Below are positions 37,217-48,167 of a stretch of DNA of 64,000 bases, piece by piece. This DNA is from Ecdyonurus torrentis (Eukaryota; Arthropoda; Insecta; Ephemeroptera; Heptageniidae): the NCBI GenBank assembly GCA_949318235.1, contig OX439135.1:25576050-25640049 (forward strand), written 5' to 3'. The notes beneath the pieces were generated by a model, which saw only the letters and a list, made by a program, of their open reading frames with translations, was not told where the DNA came from and did no database searches. How positions within the stretch are numbered: the first letter of the stretch is position 1; every line of letters starts with the position of its first letter. A program made the position numbers and the translations under genes.

Positions 37217-37345
<129 letters not shown>

Positions 37346-37683
37346 ATTATATATGTTTATAAGGTTATTGCTGCATATTTTATTTCAATTAATTATATAT
37401 AAAATGTCCAGCTTCGTAGTGATAAACACTTGCGTTATAATTATGCAAATTAATTGCGTTTTGAATCAGGTTTGTTTTTTTATTGTAATTTAAGTATAAT
37501 TTAGTTAAAAAAATAATCGCAATATTTGTGCAATATTTTAAATTTTTGCTTAAAAAAGCATCTACCACCCATATGTATATTATATGTATGGTATACATTT
37601 ATTTTTGATCTACATTTAAACGTTTGATATACGCTCGATATAGGACGTTTGAACGTTTCTCATACCATCAACATACCCATATA

Positions 37684-37937
37684 TAGTTTTGCAATTTTTG
37701 CTATTTTGGATTCAACGGTTATGACGTCACTAAACGTTGACAATCTAACGATAAAAACGTTAGTGACGTCACAAGCGTTCGGAGAGAATATAAAAAAAGA
37801 TTTTCTACGGCAAAGTTTAACGTTTATTCCATTGTAATTCTAACGTTTAATTGTGACGTCATTTATGCTTTTATCGTTACAATTTCAACGTTTAGTGACG
37901 TCATAACCGTTAATTCCACAGCATTGCAAAACTGTGC
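37684..37937. mobile_element. MITE family G copy with four TGACGTCA boxes
   Basis: The ends are AGTTTTGCAATTTTTG and CAGCATTGCAAAACT. Inside are inverted AACGGTTATGACGTCACTAA and GTGACGTCATAACCGTT, plus two further GTGACGTCA boxes. A related copy lies at about 46160-46398. Confidence 0.75.
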
Positions 37938-38399
37938 ACAATTAAAAAACTTTTTAACAATTATTTGTTACAGTATAAAATTAAAAAAAAAAAAAAAACT
38001 AATTTATTTGATTGAATTAGAAGAATTATTAATTAAAGTCCATACACATGTAGCTCTTACAATGAAGAATACTTATACACATACATGGGAAAACAAAGAA
38101 TAATAATAATAAATAAAATCACAATTTTTTAACATTTATATAATTTTAATAATTGGACTACTGGCAATGAAGGAACTATTTAAAATAATTTAAAATATTC
38201 TTAATGCATTTCTTTTGGAAAATTGTTTTCCCTTATACACTTTGCAGCAATTAAATTCATTGCAAGTGGTTTATCAAAAAATATAACAGTTATTAAAGTT
38301 TAAATACATTTTTAATTTTAGTTGAAATAGCATTTTTAGCTCATAATAATAATATAGATTTATTAAGCAAAAAAAAAATATATATAATAAAAATACATA
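37938..38399. other. Non-coding AT-rich sequence
   Basis: Nothing recognised. Confidence 0.5.
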
Positions 38400-38785
38400 C
38401 ATTCATAGCACATAAATACATATCATGACGCTATAATCCCTAAGCCAACAACACAGATGTTTTATCCTGACCCAGTGATAGACCTCCACAACTACCTATC
38501 CTGACATACTTCACTTGCTTCCTCCACTTGCTTCATTCTTATTTTTCAAACATCTTCCAACCACCTCAGACCATGATATTTTAGGCAAGCTGCCTCTATA
38601 TCTCTCCTTACATCCACTCTGCTATGAAATATCAACCTGTTTTGCTATTCTTTCATCAACCATTCTCTCAACATGAACAAACCACCTAACCCACTGCTCT
38701 CATACTTCTCAGTCACAGTTTGTTTCACTCCACATTTCTCCATCACCCAAGTATTCCTTACTCTATCTAATCTTGTTTAATAATA
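38400..38785 (-). pseudogene. Decayed retrotransposon RT C-terminus
   Basis: Read on the minus strand: EKCGVKQTVTEKYESSG, GGLFMLRERLMKE-like, VDVRRDIEAACLKYHGLRW and LWRSIT, with several stops. This layout (a VxxSVxEKxxxxxLRWxGHVxRM-like block, then a W/R-rich end) is found at the C-terminus of RTE-like reverse transcriptases. Broken, with no other part of the element seen. Confidence 0.5.
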
Positions 38786-38789
38786 ATAA

Positions 38790-39645
38790 TAAAAAAAGTA
38801 CCCAAAATGGCAAAACATTGAAGCAGCTTAAAAGTATAATCCCGTTCTTCGAGTTATTTATCCTTTAATAACAACTATAATAATAGAGCAAAAAAAAAAT
38901 TGTATATTTGCCAAAATGAATAAAAAATTTTATACAATAAGATCAGGGATAAAACAAATTACTTGCATACTTTGGTGCTAAAGTAAAATAATAATAAAAA
39001 TAATAAATTGATACAAAACCTTAGCAGCAAGTACAAGCAGCCAGCTATAATGACAGCACAGTGAATGTGTCAAATATCATCTGCAATGAACACAACAACA
39101 CCCACAGTGACAAGGTAATCATAGCCTAGCTATGTTAGAGCCTCTTCTTCATTATTATACATAATGAAAAGTGAAATTATTGCAGAATTCAACATAATAA
39201 ATTACTATGTATTACTGAATATAAGCTCCTTCTATAAACTACACACAAATATTGAGAAAGCTTCGAAAATGTTCCTTTGTTAAAAACAGCTGGTTATGAC
39301 GTCGTTACCTGTTTACTACGTTTATACATATGGTCGATCATTGCTATTTTCTACTTTTAGAACTTTGAATTTGATAAGAATGATAGAAACTTCACAAAAT
39401 AAGCACCAGTCTCAATATGCAACTCACTTTTATCGGCTCAAAAAAAAAAAAAAAAAAAAAAAAATCAACCAATGAACGTGTCTTATTTTGTTGGTCAGCC
39501 AATCACTGTTGTTGAGAGTCACTTTACAGAACGGGCTATAGTAATAAATAAATCTATAAAATATGACTATGCAATGAAATTGTATTTATTTTATATATTA
39601 TATTATTCTCGTCAAAACCAAACCCCCTTAAAAAAAAAATGAAAC
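38790..39645. other. Non-coding sequence, no gene seen
   Basis: AT-rich DNA with (A)n near 39440-39463. No exon with homology to the cluster. Confidence 0.5.
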
Positions 39646-39958
39646 ATATAGTGTGTGTACGCATGACGTCATTCTGAGTGCTTTTCGATGCTCTTCTTGA
39701 GTAATGAATAACATCGCTCAGCATAGGACAAACGTAGTTTTTGGCTATTTTCTTTAGAAAATTAGCTATTCTTTTGGTCATTATTATTTTTCTTACATAC
39801 TTGAGGTACTATAATTCAACCTGTTAACAGCATAAATGCTCTCAAATATATTGTGAAGTATTTTTAAACTGGAAAAATGTGTCATTTTCCCATACTGGCC
39901 AATGTTATTAGGTACTCACTTATGACGTCGACTTTAACATGAATGAAACCTCCCTATT
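39646..39958. mobile_element. MITE family C copy
   Basis: Reads in the opposite direction to 36724-37032: TGTGTACGCATGACGTCATT at one end and TTAACATGAATGAAACCTCC at the other. Confidence 0.8.
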
Positions 39959-40198
39959 GTGTTTTACAGCTATAGTTTGAAAAAAAAAATGAAAAAAAAA
40001 TAATAAACATGATCAATTAATCAATAACTAAGTAAATCAAACTTTAGTCTAATGTGCAAATTAATTATCGCCAATTATATAATTGCATATTATAAGTAAA
40101 TCTTGTTATTATCTATAGTCTCTTAGAATGCCAATACAATTATATTTGTTATGAAAGAAAATGTGTATTGTCCTAGCCTAACCATAAATAAACACTTT

Positions 40199-40338
<140 letters not shown>

Positions 40339-40417
40339 TATACAAAGCTATTCTATCTATATTTTTCTCTGAACAGTATATTAAAAAAATACAAAATATA
40401 ACCATGTTTAGACTTGA

Positions 40418-40585
40418 ATGTTTAATATTGTTTTCCTACTGTACGTACAGCCTGCTCTCGGCCCCGCTGACCGCAAGAAAAGAGGAATATTTGATTCTGT
40501 ACTTGGATTTGTGGAAGGTCTGTCAGAAGGGAATCAGGACGAAAGCTGGGATGCTCTGAATGATAACATTAGTGTGGCGCTAAAT
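40418..40585 (+). CDS. Gene 3 exon 1, candidate signal peptide and acidic segment
   Basis: From ATG: MFNIVFLLYVQPALGPA, then DRKKRGIFDSVLGF and an acidic part (EGLSEGNQDESWDALND), donor gtaaat in phase 0. The hydrophobic core is short. RKKR resembles a furin-type cleavage site. An acceptor-like tactgtacgtacag ends at 40450, so the exon could instead start at 40451 and be internal. ATG 40404 is in another frame that does not reach this donor. Confidence 0.5.
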
Positions 40586-40709
40586 GTAAATATGCAGTCA
40601 AATTATTAGCACCTGCAATCATACGTATGATATAATTACTATATTGTATCTAATAGTCCTGCATGTTTTATTATTATTATTATTTATCATCAATTTTTTT
40701 AATTAGGAG

Positions 40710-40745
<36 letters not shown>

Positions 40746-43700
40746 TGCCATAATATTGTGTTATTATGCTACACCAATCCCAGTCCCAGTCAAGAAAATG
40801 TTTTATCAACAGGTAAGGACTTTCAAATCCATGTAAACAGCACACATGGGCTGGCCACGGCCTACGTACACAGCCCGACATTCACCATGACAGCCTAGAG
40901 AAACCGTGGAAACGTCTAGGCATCTCGTTACATCAATCATGATGCACCTCCCGAATACTGTACATCGTCATGGAATGCATGTAAACATGCATCGTGCAAC
41001 GTGTTGTGCTCTCACCTCTCACACACACTTGACGTACGCACCCAGCAGTGGCTCGAACCTATACTCGGTGAGGAGTACACAGTTACGAGTCAGTTGCCTT
41101 CACCACTCAGCCATACCAACTCGGTAATTTTTAATATAAAATAATACAATACAATTAAAAGAGATAAATGATTTTGCGTTTTTTCTTTACAACAAATCTT
41201 TGATTACGAAATTCTAACATTTGTTACATATGATCGGAAATATGTAACTAAATAAAAGAAAAATCTCACGCTATATAAGGTTTGAAAAAAACATTTTATA
41301 TTCAGTAGTATTTTAGAAATTAATCCACAAAAAAATTTCATGTATACATAGGGCAATTTTTAAATTTAAACTACAAAAAAAAATAATCATAAACTTAACA
41401 ATATTAATAATGCTGTTCGTAAACCCTGTTCTCTGCTCCTAAAATGACGATCAACTTCGGTTATTCATATAGAATGCGCATTTTTTTTTGTAGCAAGAAA
41501 ACACCAATTTAAAATGTGACTGTTAAAAATATATATATTATATATATATATAATATTATTTATATAATAAAAAAAAAAAAAAACTTATTTTACTATTTTT
41601 GAAAAATTGGTATAGCTATGGTATTTGGCCAAGCCGAGCGGTGAAGGCAGCTGACTCGTAACTGTACTCACCGAGGTTCGAGCCAACTGTGAGCACAACA
41701 CGTTGCACGATGTATGTTTACATGCATTCCAAGACGACACACAGCATTCGTGGAGGTGCATGATTGATGTGATTGCACCAACCAGCCTGCCTAGACGTTT
41801 CCACGGTTTCTCTGGTTTGTCATGATGAATGCCGGGCTGTGTATTTAATCCATGGAAAGTCCTTGCTTGTCGAAAAGACAAATGTCTTTATGGGACTAAG
41901 GATTGGTGTAGCACAATACACAATATGGCAACAACAACAACAACAAAAAAAAAAAAAAAAAAGTTGAAAAACAATTTGTTTATTTATTCAGTTATACATT
42001 AAAATAATTACGCTACTATAAATTGGCATTAAATTTTAATATTTACAGCAAACCAACACAACCACTGCATCAAATTTTACTACAGAATTGCCAAATACAT
42101 CAATTAAAAATGAGACTTCTAAATCCAATAACCCAATCTTAAGCACACAAAACATAACACAATCAAGCATAATTACTAAAACTAACTCTACTAATAAAGT
42201 CAATATAACAACAACATTGAAGCCTACTTCACCTGTACAAATTAAAACAAACAAACCTACAATAACAAACAAATTTACTGTATTTACGGTGAAAACAATG
42301 TTAACTACTAAAAATACCGCAACAGTTAAAACTATGATAACAACTAAATCCAAACCTACGTTAATTAATATTCTAGCAAACAAATTTGAGCACAGATTAT
42401 CAACAGCAACTACAAAAATATACACAGTAGGAAGTGTACGAAATATCGTGACAACAAAACTAAGCAGTACAACAACTAAAACAACAACAAAAACAACAAC
42501 AAAAACAACAACAAAAACAACAACAAAAATAACAACAAAGAAACTAACAACATCAATTGTAAAGCAAGTCACGAAATCTAGTATTGTTGTAAAAAACGTC
42601 ACCAAAAGGAAGAAAGTGAAAATGGTTAACGCTTATAGCCAGCTTGCCTACGTTGCCATTGCACCTTATAATAAAGACCCGGATATTTGTACTCAGTGGA
42701 ATTGCAGCTTATATGGACCGGTAAATAAGTCTTTTATTTAATATTTATTACTCGTTTTATTAAATTATTTCAAATGTATTACTATAACATTATTTCACTA
42801 ATATATTCATTCATTCATTCATTCATTCATTCATTCATTCATTCATTCATTCATTCATTCATTCATTCATTCATTCATTCATTCATTCATTCATTCATTC
42901 ATTCATTCATTCATTCATTCATTCATTCATTCATTCATTCATTCATTCATTCATTCATTCATTCATTCATTCATTCATTCATGCAGAATATTAAAACTTT
43001 TTTTTATTGTATTGATGTAGGCTTTCACGGTTCGATGTATGTGAGTTGTTGCTAGTCATATTGACCCTTGCGGGATAACCGTGGCGGGTGTTGTTCTTCT
43101 CCTTGTTGTCTTGACGACGTTTCGCGTCCCACGTTGGACGCATCTTCAGGTTTGTGTATGCCGGGTGCTGTTGCTCTCTCTTCTTATATACCTGAGAGCA
43201 GGTGGGGGTGGCGAGAATGGCACGCGTGGCGCTCTCTCATTGGTTGGTTGTGATTACCTTGCCGCCAATAATAAATAAATATATTCTAAAAAAATAAATA
43301 AATAAATAAAATAAAAAAAAAAACGCCAAGTTTTAAAAAAGCAAGAATATGATATTCAAATATTATGGTCAAATTGCCGCTAAGGCAGAGACAGCCGCGA
43401 CTGGATGACATTAATGCTGTTCGTAAACCCTGTTCTCTTGCACCAAAAAATGCGCATTCCATTTGAATAACCAAAGGTGATCGTCATTTTAGTAGCAGAG
43501 AACAGGGTTTACGAACAGCATTATTCATATGCATGTGAACCACACGTCCCATGATACATGAAAGCCTATAGGCCAGTAAAAAACCTTCTCAAATCAAAAA
43601 GAATATTGTGCCAAAAAAATGATTGTTTTGTAATAAAACATCGCTATGTATCATGATGATATATGTACAAAATATGATGTTTTGTACGCTATATATCATG

Positions 43701-46700
43701 ATTCATGATGATATATGTACAAAATGTTATGTTGCTTTGTTATTATTTGTAGCTTGCTCCTTACAAATTTAAAGAAGACCCTCCAAGTAAGTGATATAAC
43801 ATATTAAATTACTGATGTTAATTATTATAATAAGTACGTTGTGTTGTTATCAAAATATTGTAATGGATCACCGTTACTGAATGCGGTGTGCATGGTGTCT
43901 TATTAAAAAAAAAAAATAAAAAAATAAAAAAGTATATTAAACAAGAAAATTCATTGCTTCATTGGTAATATATTGTTATAAGTAGAGAGCGCAAAAATAG
44001 TTTTTCGACTATTGCCATTATGTCGACTATTGCTAGTATTATTTCATATCTCCACCGATCTCATCAACAAATGGTGCATTTTAAACCAATAAAAAAATCG
44101 ACTATTTTCGACTATTTCGAGCTCAGCGACTATTTCACGAAAAATCGACTACTTGTCGACTATTTCGCACTTTTTTTTAGTTTTTAAGGAGATTTCTACT
44201 ATAAATCGGCGATATATATATCGATATATCCGATAGTATCGATATGATCGATACTTTTTTGACGCGATGTGTATCGATATATCGATACATAAATCCGACA
44301 ATCGGTATTCGATACTTTTTGAAAAAAATTCATAGTAATTTATTTACAATTTCAAATAGCAAGCCAGTTTTCGCGCGCTCTGTTGTACCAACGAATCAGC
44401 GCGTGCAGCTGAGAGGGCACTGTGTATAAAAGCGCACTGCCACTTACTTCCCCAGCTCAGTCAGCTAGTAGATGTTGTGTATGAATCATCTCTAGCTGTA
44501 CAGAGCTCTCTGCTGTGCCTTGCGTGATGAGTCCTAGGTAAATTTGATACTATTTTGTAAAATGTGCTGAAGTCCCATACCCTTTTAAAAAAAAGTTCAT
44601 GGTTTTTATCGCGTTAACAAAATACTACATACAAGATAGGGACACGCTCGGCCTATTTGAGTATTTAGATACTAAAATTACTGTTTAACATTAAATTAAA
44701 TTTTTTTTTACTCACAAAATCTTTTTTTTATCATTCTTTATATAAATGTATGCATAAAAAAATCGACTTTTTTCGACTTTTTTGTATAAAATCGACTATT
44801 TGTCGACTATTTGCACCAAAAATCATCGACTATATAGTAGACTATTTTGTCAAAATGATCGACTATTTTTGCGCTCTCTAGTTATAAGGTGTGTACGCAT
44901 GACGTCATTCTGAATGCTTTTCGCCTTGCGCAATGAATAACATTGCTTATAGCACCTATGCAAACGTAGTTTTTGGCTATTTTCTTTTGAAAATTAGCTC
45001 TTTTTTTATTTTCTTTATTATTATTTTTCTTGCATACTTGAAGTACTATGTAATTCAACCTGTTAACAGCATCAATGCTCTCAAAAATATTGAGAAGTAT
45101 TTTTAAACTGGCAAAATGAGTCATTTACCTATACTGGCCAATGTTATTTAGCACTCAACTTATGGCGTCGACTTTAACATGAATGAAACCACCCTATATA
45201 TGATCCATTACAATAATTAAATTTTTAAGTGAGTGTACTGATCAACAGTTGGGGTTAAAATAAGAGGTTACATTGCCTGATTTTGCCTAATAAAAAGTCA
45301 TTATAATTTTTATTATTAAAAATGCAACTCATAAGAACAACTTTTACAATTTAGAGCCCGAGAGTGAAGGAATGTTGGTGAAAGGATGTAGCCAGAACAA
45401 AACTTACTTTATGTCAGTGTTAAAGGTACGTGTGATATATTAGAAGTATCAATATCTATATATGCTAGGTGTCACTATATACCAGCCTGAAAGTGAGGCA
45501 ATGTTGGTGACAGGATGTAGCCAGAACAAAACTTACTTTATCTCCGTGTTAAAGGTTCGTTTAGTATGTACAGCTCTGGCCAAAAGTTTGAGAACGATAT
45601 GTATAGGATAGGTCAAGGTGTAACCCGCAACCACTTTATGTTATCTTTACGAGAAAACGCTGCGGCCGCCGCTGCCTAGTTCTTAAACTTTTGGCCACAG
45701 CTGTACAGTACGTTTAATACAATAACAATAACAAAGTTTATTATTAAAGGCGTAGAGCAATTGAACAAAAAACTTATCTAATAATAGGTACTATCCTAAC
45801 ATTCCTAAAAATCAACGTTGATTTTGCTTAATTCATTGATTTCTAATTTATTTTACATTCAGAAAATGTAAAATGTGGACACTGACGTGTGTTTTACGCG
45901 CATGGACTAGCGAGCTGTGACGTCATATTCCGCTTCCACAATTTCATGAATGAAAAATAAATTATAAATCAATGAGTCAAGCCAAATCAACGTTGATTTT
46001 CAGATTTGTTAGGCTATCACCTGTCATTATTATAGGCAAAGCTGTTTGTTCAACGTATTCTTTGCCGTTAAAGAAACAAACATATCACGTACTCGCAAAA
46101 ATAATCGTTGAAAAGCTTGTTCACAGTTTTGCATGCTTTAATTATTGTGGAATTAACAGCGGTTATGAATGATATAACGAAGCGTTCAAATTCTATAACA
46201 ATTAAACCGTTAGTGACGTCACAAGCGTTAGAACTGATCGGAAAACAAATGTAGATTTGTAACGGTTAAGTTTAAACGTTTATTTTATTGTGATTCTAAC
46301 ACTTGTGACGTCACTAAAGTTTTTATCGTTAGAATTTCAACGTTCAGTGACGTCATGACCGTTGATTCTACAAAACTTAAAGCCTTGCAAAACTGTTACA
46401 AGATTTTCCACGATTATTTTTGAGAGTGATATGGCTATTTCAGTCATAGTCATGCTTTTTATTGTTCTAATCAACGTATGAAATATTTTCATTGGCGCAG
46501 TCGGCAGGTATCAAGCACTGGCCATTTTGCTGCAAGTACGGCATGGAGCCAGCACATATAGACACGAGAAGTGAACTGGATTGTGTGTACCAAGCCTTCC
46601 AGAAATATAAAGGTATCGTACGAGCTGCAGACTATTATATATTGTCATTTCAGAGCTTTCACTTCCCGGAAATTTAATGTAAAGTAAACGTTAACTTGAT

Positions 46701-47760
46701 ATTTCTTTTTTTTTTTTTTTAATTATACGTATAAGTTCGTATAAGTTGTCTTTCTTTCTATGTTCGTAAATCTTTGTTCAAAGTATTGTAATTGCACTAT
46801 CTTTGCTATTGTTATTGTTTATGATGCTTTTGTTGTTGTTGTTGCTTTTGTAGCTTTTATTGTTTTGTTTTTATTGCTTTTGTTTTTGTTGCTATTCTTG
46901 TTGTTATTGATGATTTTATTGCTTTGTTTCTATTCTTGCTGTTGTTGTTGTTTCTGTTGTTGATTTTGTTGTTTTTGTTGCTTTTTATTGTTGTTATTAT
47001 TTTGTTGTTGTTTTTATTGCTTTTTTTGTTGTTGCTATTCTTGTTGTTGTTGATTTAATTTATTGCTTTTGTTTTTGTTGCTATGCTTTTTGTTGTTGTT
47101 GATGATTTTATTGCTTTTGTTTTTGTTTCTATTATTGCTGCTGTTGTTGTTGTTTCTGTTGTTGTTTTTGTTGTTGTTGTTGTTTCTGTTGTTTCTGTTG
47201 TTGTTGTTTTTGTTGTTTTTATTGTTGTTGTTATTTTGTTGTTGTTTTTATTGCTTTTGTTTTTGTTGCTATTCTTGTTCTTGTTGATTTTATTGCTTTT
47301 GTTCTTGTTACTATTCTTGTTGTTGTTGTTGTTGATTTTATTGCTTTTGTTCTTGTTACTATTCTTGTTGTTGTTGTTGATGATTTTATTGTTTTTGTTT
47401 CTATTCTTGCTGTTGTTGTTGTTTCCGTTGTTGTTTTTGCTGTTGCTGCTGCTGTTGTTGCTGTTTTTTTTTGTTTACAAAAAAAACTAATTTTAATTTC
47501 TCATTTCAGACTTTTTTCCTCGCACTGCAAGTTTTTACTCCGCTTACTTTGATCATGATTTAAAACGCAATTTTCTTGATTGTCCACTAAGGCGAGAGAT
47601 GCCCGATGATTTGTGGGCTTATCTCCAGCCTGACAACTCGAAAGGCGTTGAGTCGTGTGCTGCAGTTCGACTTACAGGACGACAAGAACATATAGGCTAC
47701 GACGACATCATTTGTTACGAACCTTACCACGGGATGTGTGAAATATTTAATATTGGCTAA
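40418..47760 (+). CDS. Gene 3: Thr-rich linker with one B-type CTLD
   Basis: Six exons join in frame: 40418-40585, 42049-42720, 43753-43786, 45355-45425, 46501-46612 and 47510-47760 (435 residues). The order is a candidate signal peptide with an acidic segment, a mucin-like Thr/Lys-rich stretch, a KRKKVKM block, a short Cys-bearing segment and a B-type CTLD. The CTLD has VKGCSQNKTYF, PFCCKYGMEPAHID, ELDC, KRNFLDC, LWAYLQPDN, ESCAAVRL, GYDDIIC and GMCE. QPDN matches the calcium-site motif of galactose-type C-type lectins, and YDD stands where WND is usual, so this domain may bind sugar. The C-terminus is short (EIFNIG) with no membrane anchor, suggesting secretion. Gene 4 contains the same B module after an A module. 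Confidence 0.75.
40714..41121 (-). repeat. tRNA-derived SINE, minus strand
   Basis: Complemented, it starts with a tRNA-like head (TGGCTGAGTGGTGAAGGC, GGTTCGAGCC), continues with a body and ends in poly(A) (the T run at 40708-40741). The body matches the + strand SINE at 41600-41960 (cctagacgtttccacggttt, ggattggtgtagca). Confidence 0.8.
41409..41502. mobile_element. MITE family F copy, right end missing
   Basis: AATGCTGTTCGTAAACCCTG start and internal atgacgatcaac; the far terminal repeat is cut. Confidence 0.7.
41600..41960 (+). repeat. tRNA-derived SINE, plus strand
   Basis: The head has GGCCAAGCCGAGCGGTGAAG (A box) and GGTTCGAGCC (B box) with an anticodon-like CTCGTAA loop. The body is shared with 40714-41121 and the tail is (CAA)n then (A)n. 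Both SINEs lie in gene 3 intron 1 in opposite directions and could pair in the transcript. Confidence 0.8.
42049..42720 (+). CDS. Gene 3 exon 2, Thr-rich linker
   Basis: Acceptor tatttacag, donor gtaaat; 224 codons, phase 0-0. Opens QTNTTTASNFTTE, has T/K/S-rich sequence with a TTTK run of five units near 42476-42530, then NVTKRKKVKMVNAYSQLAYV and PDICTQWNC. The last part is homologous to the gene 4 exon at 60333-60473, so in gene 4 it is a separate exon while here it is fused to the linker. Confidence 0.85.
42803..42981. repeat. (ATTC)n microsatellite
   Basis: About 44 uninterrupted units in gene 3 intron 2. Confidence 0.97.
42997..43262 (-). mobile_element. Penelope-like terminal repeat remnant with hammerhead-like core
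   Basis: On the minus strand CCTGAAGATGCGTCC...GGACGCGAAACGTC is seen at 43111-43150. CTGAAGA and GAAA fit the hammerhead core CTGAnGA/GAAA, and GCGTCC/GGACGC makes a six-pair stem II. The GC-richer flanks contrast with the locus. Penelope-like terminal repeats commonly carry such motifs; no coding part is present here. Confidence 0.55.
43413..43522. mobile_element. MITE family F copy, complete
   Basis: 110 bp with ends AATGCTGTTCGTAAACCC and GGGTTTACGAACAGCATT; the interior is inverted relative to 33253-33362. Confidence 0.88.
43753..43786 (+). CDS. Gene 3 beta-like exon
   Basis: Acceptor attatttgtag, donor gtaagt; 34 nt, phase 0-1: LAPYKFKEDPP. Same length and phase as 60591-60624 of gene 4 (FRRYKYENMTY). 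Confidence 0.65.
43975..44888. mobile_element. hAT-type element with 8-bp target duplication
   Basis: 43983-44880 (898 bp) has ends TAGAGAGCGCAAAAATAG and CTATTTTTGCGCTCTCTA, flanked by exact GTTATAAG copies (43975-43982, 44881-44888). Both ends contain clusters of TCGACTATT-like words, probable transposase-binding subrepeats. The middle has no transposase frame but has a GC-richer stretch with TATAAAAG at 44425. It lies in a gene 3 intron, at the edge of MITE C. Confidence 0.9.
44425..44432 (+). promoter_or_regulatory. TATA-box-like word inside the hAT element
   Basis: TATAAAAG with a GC-richer upstream part (caatcagcgcgtgc-like) and a TCAGTCAG word about 30 nt downstream. It may be the residual promoter of the lost transposase gene. 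Confidence 0.35.
44889..45196. mobile_element. MITE family C copy
   Basis: GTGTACGCATGACGTCATT start, gctgttaacagg-type centre and TAACATGAATGAAACCACCC end. Confidence 0.78.
45355..45425 (+). CDS. Gene 3 gamma exon, first copy
   Basis: Acceptor tacaatttag, donor gtacgt; 71 nt, phase 1-0: PESEGMLVKGCSQNKTYFMSVLK. Homologous to ETHGLLVTGCGNKQFFMAIEQ in gene 4. Confidence 0.78.
45469..45554 (+). CDS. Gene 3 gamma exon, second tandem copy
   Basis: A near copy of the preceding exon (PESEAMLVTGCSQNKTYFISVLK) about 130 bp downstream, donor gttcgt. Using the AG at 45468 gives 86 nt in phase 1-0, fully compatible with the neighbours. Using the closer AG at 45485 gives 69 nt in phase 0, which would put a TGA directly after the upstream exon. 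It could be a mutually exclusive alternative exon or a dead duplicate. Confidence 0.45.
45569..45705. mobile_element. Tc1/mariner-type MITE with TA duplication
   Basis: 133 bp with ends CAGCTCTGGCCAAAAGTTTG and AAACTTTTGGCCACAGCTG, flanked by TA on both sides. The CTGGCCAAAAGTTT terminus is characteristic of Tc1-like elements. A GCGGCCGCCGC palindrome lies inside. Confidence 0.88.
46160..46398. mobile_element. MITE family G copy
   Basis: Shares GTTAGTGACGTCACAAGCG, aagtttaacgtttatt-like words, GTGACGTCATGACCGTTGATTC and CTTGCAAAACTG with 37684-37937. Its left end is unclear. Confidence 0.65.
46501..46612 (+). CDS. Gene 3 delta exon
   Basis: Acceptor attggcgcag, donor gtatcg; 112 nt, phase 0-1: SAGIKHWPFCCKYGMEPAHI, DTRSELDCVYQAF. 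Same length as 62226-62337 in gene 4. Confidence 0.82.
46800..47470 (+). repeat. (GTT)n-rich tract
   Basis: About 670 bp of imperfect TTG/TTT triplets with CTT and GAT variants, between the gene 3 delta and epsilon exons. A higher-order unit of about 60-100 bp (ttgatgattttattgcttttg) recurs. The open frames of L and V here are repeat artefacts. Confidence 0.9.
47510..47760 (+). CDS. Gene 3 epsilon/terminal exon
   Basis: Acceptor ctcatttcag; 251 nt from phase 1 to a TAA. Contains FYSAYFDHDLKRNFLDC, DDLWAYLQPDN, ESCAAVRL, GYDDIIC and GMCE. QPDN and YDD suggest a calcium site. Confidence 0.88.
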
Positions 47761-47761
47761 G

Positions 47762-47767
47762 AATAAA
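47762..47767 (+). promoter_or_regulatory. Poly(A) signal of gene 3
   Basis: AATAAA one base after the stop codon, followed by (ATA)n. The 3' untranslated region would be very short and end before the LINE tail at 47847. Confidence 0.55.
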
Positions 47768-48032
47768 ATAATAATAATAATAATAATAATTTTACATATT
47801 TTGAAAACAGGGCATTGTCCTCAATCGATATGGAAATTTCTAATTGTTTTTTTTTTTTTTTTTTTTTTATTATTTCAAACACACAAATATACAAAGTCCA
47901 ACCAAGGCATAGCCTTATCGGTTGGTTCATTTATTGTTACACAATCGTGTCTTATTATATTATATTACTACATATACATATTTTTTATTATATATATTTC
48001 AAAAGCAAATAAAGTACGTATTTACACAAAAA

Positions 48033-48082
<50 letters not shown>

Positions 48083-48167
48083 CATTTAAGAGAAGTATTT
48101 TTATAATACAAGAAGCAAAAATTAATCATCATTAATCAATACAAACAGCAAAAAATTGTTCAACATT

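Noticed and set aside
41625..41695. A tRNA gene
   Set aside because: A and B boxes are present but the cloverleaf is incomplete and it continues into a SINE body with a poly(A) tail. The same applies to 62110-62182.
42036..42605. 189-codon minus-strand frame
   Set aside because: Antisense shadow of the Thr-rich exon: ACA/ACT codons read as Val- and Cys-rich sequence.
46760..47490. Leu/Val-rich hydrophobic frames resembling membrane proteins
   Set aside because: Simple-sequence (GTT)n tract inside an intron; no splice or codon support.
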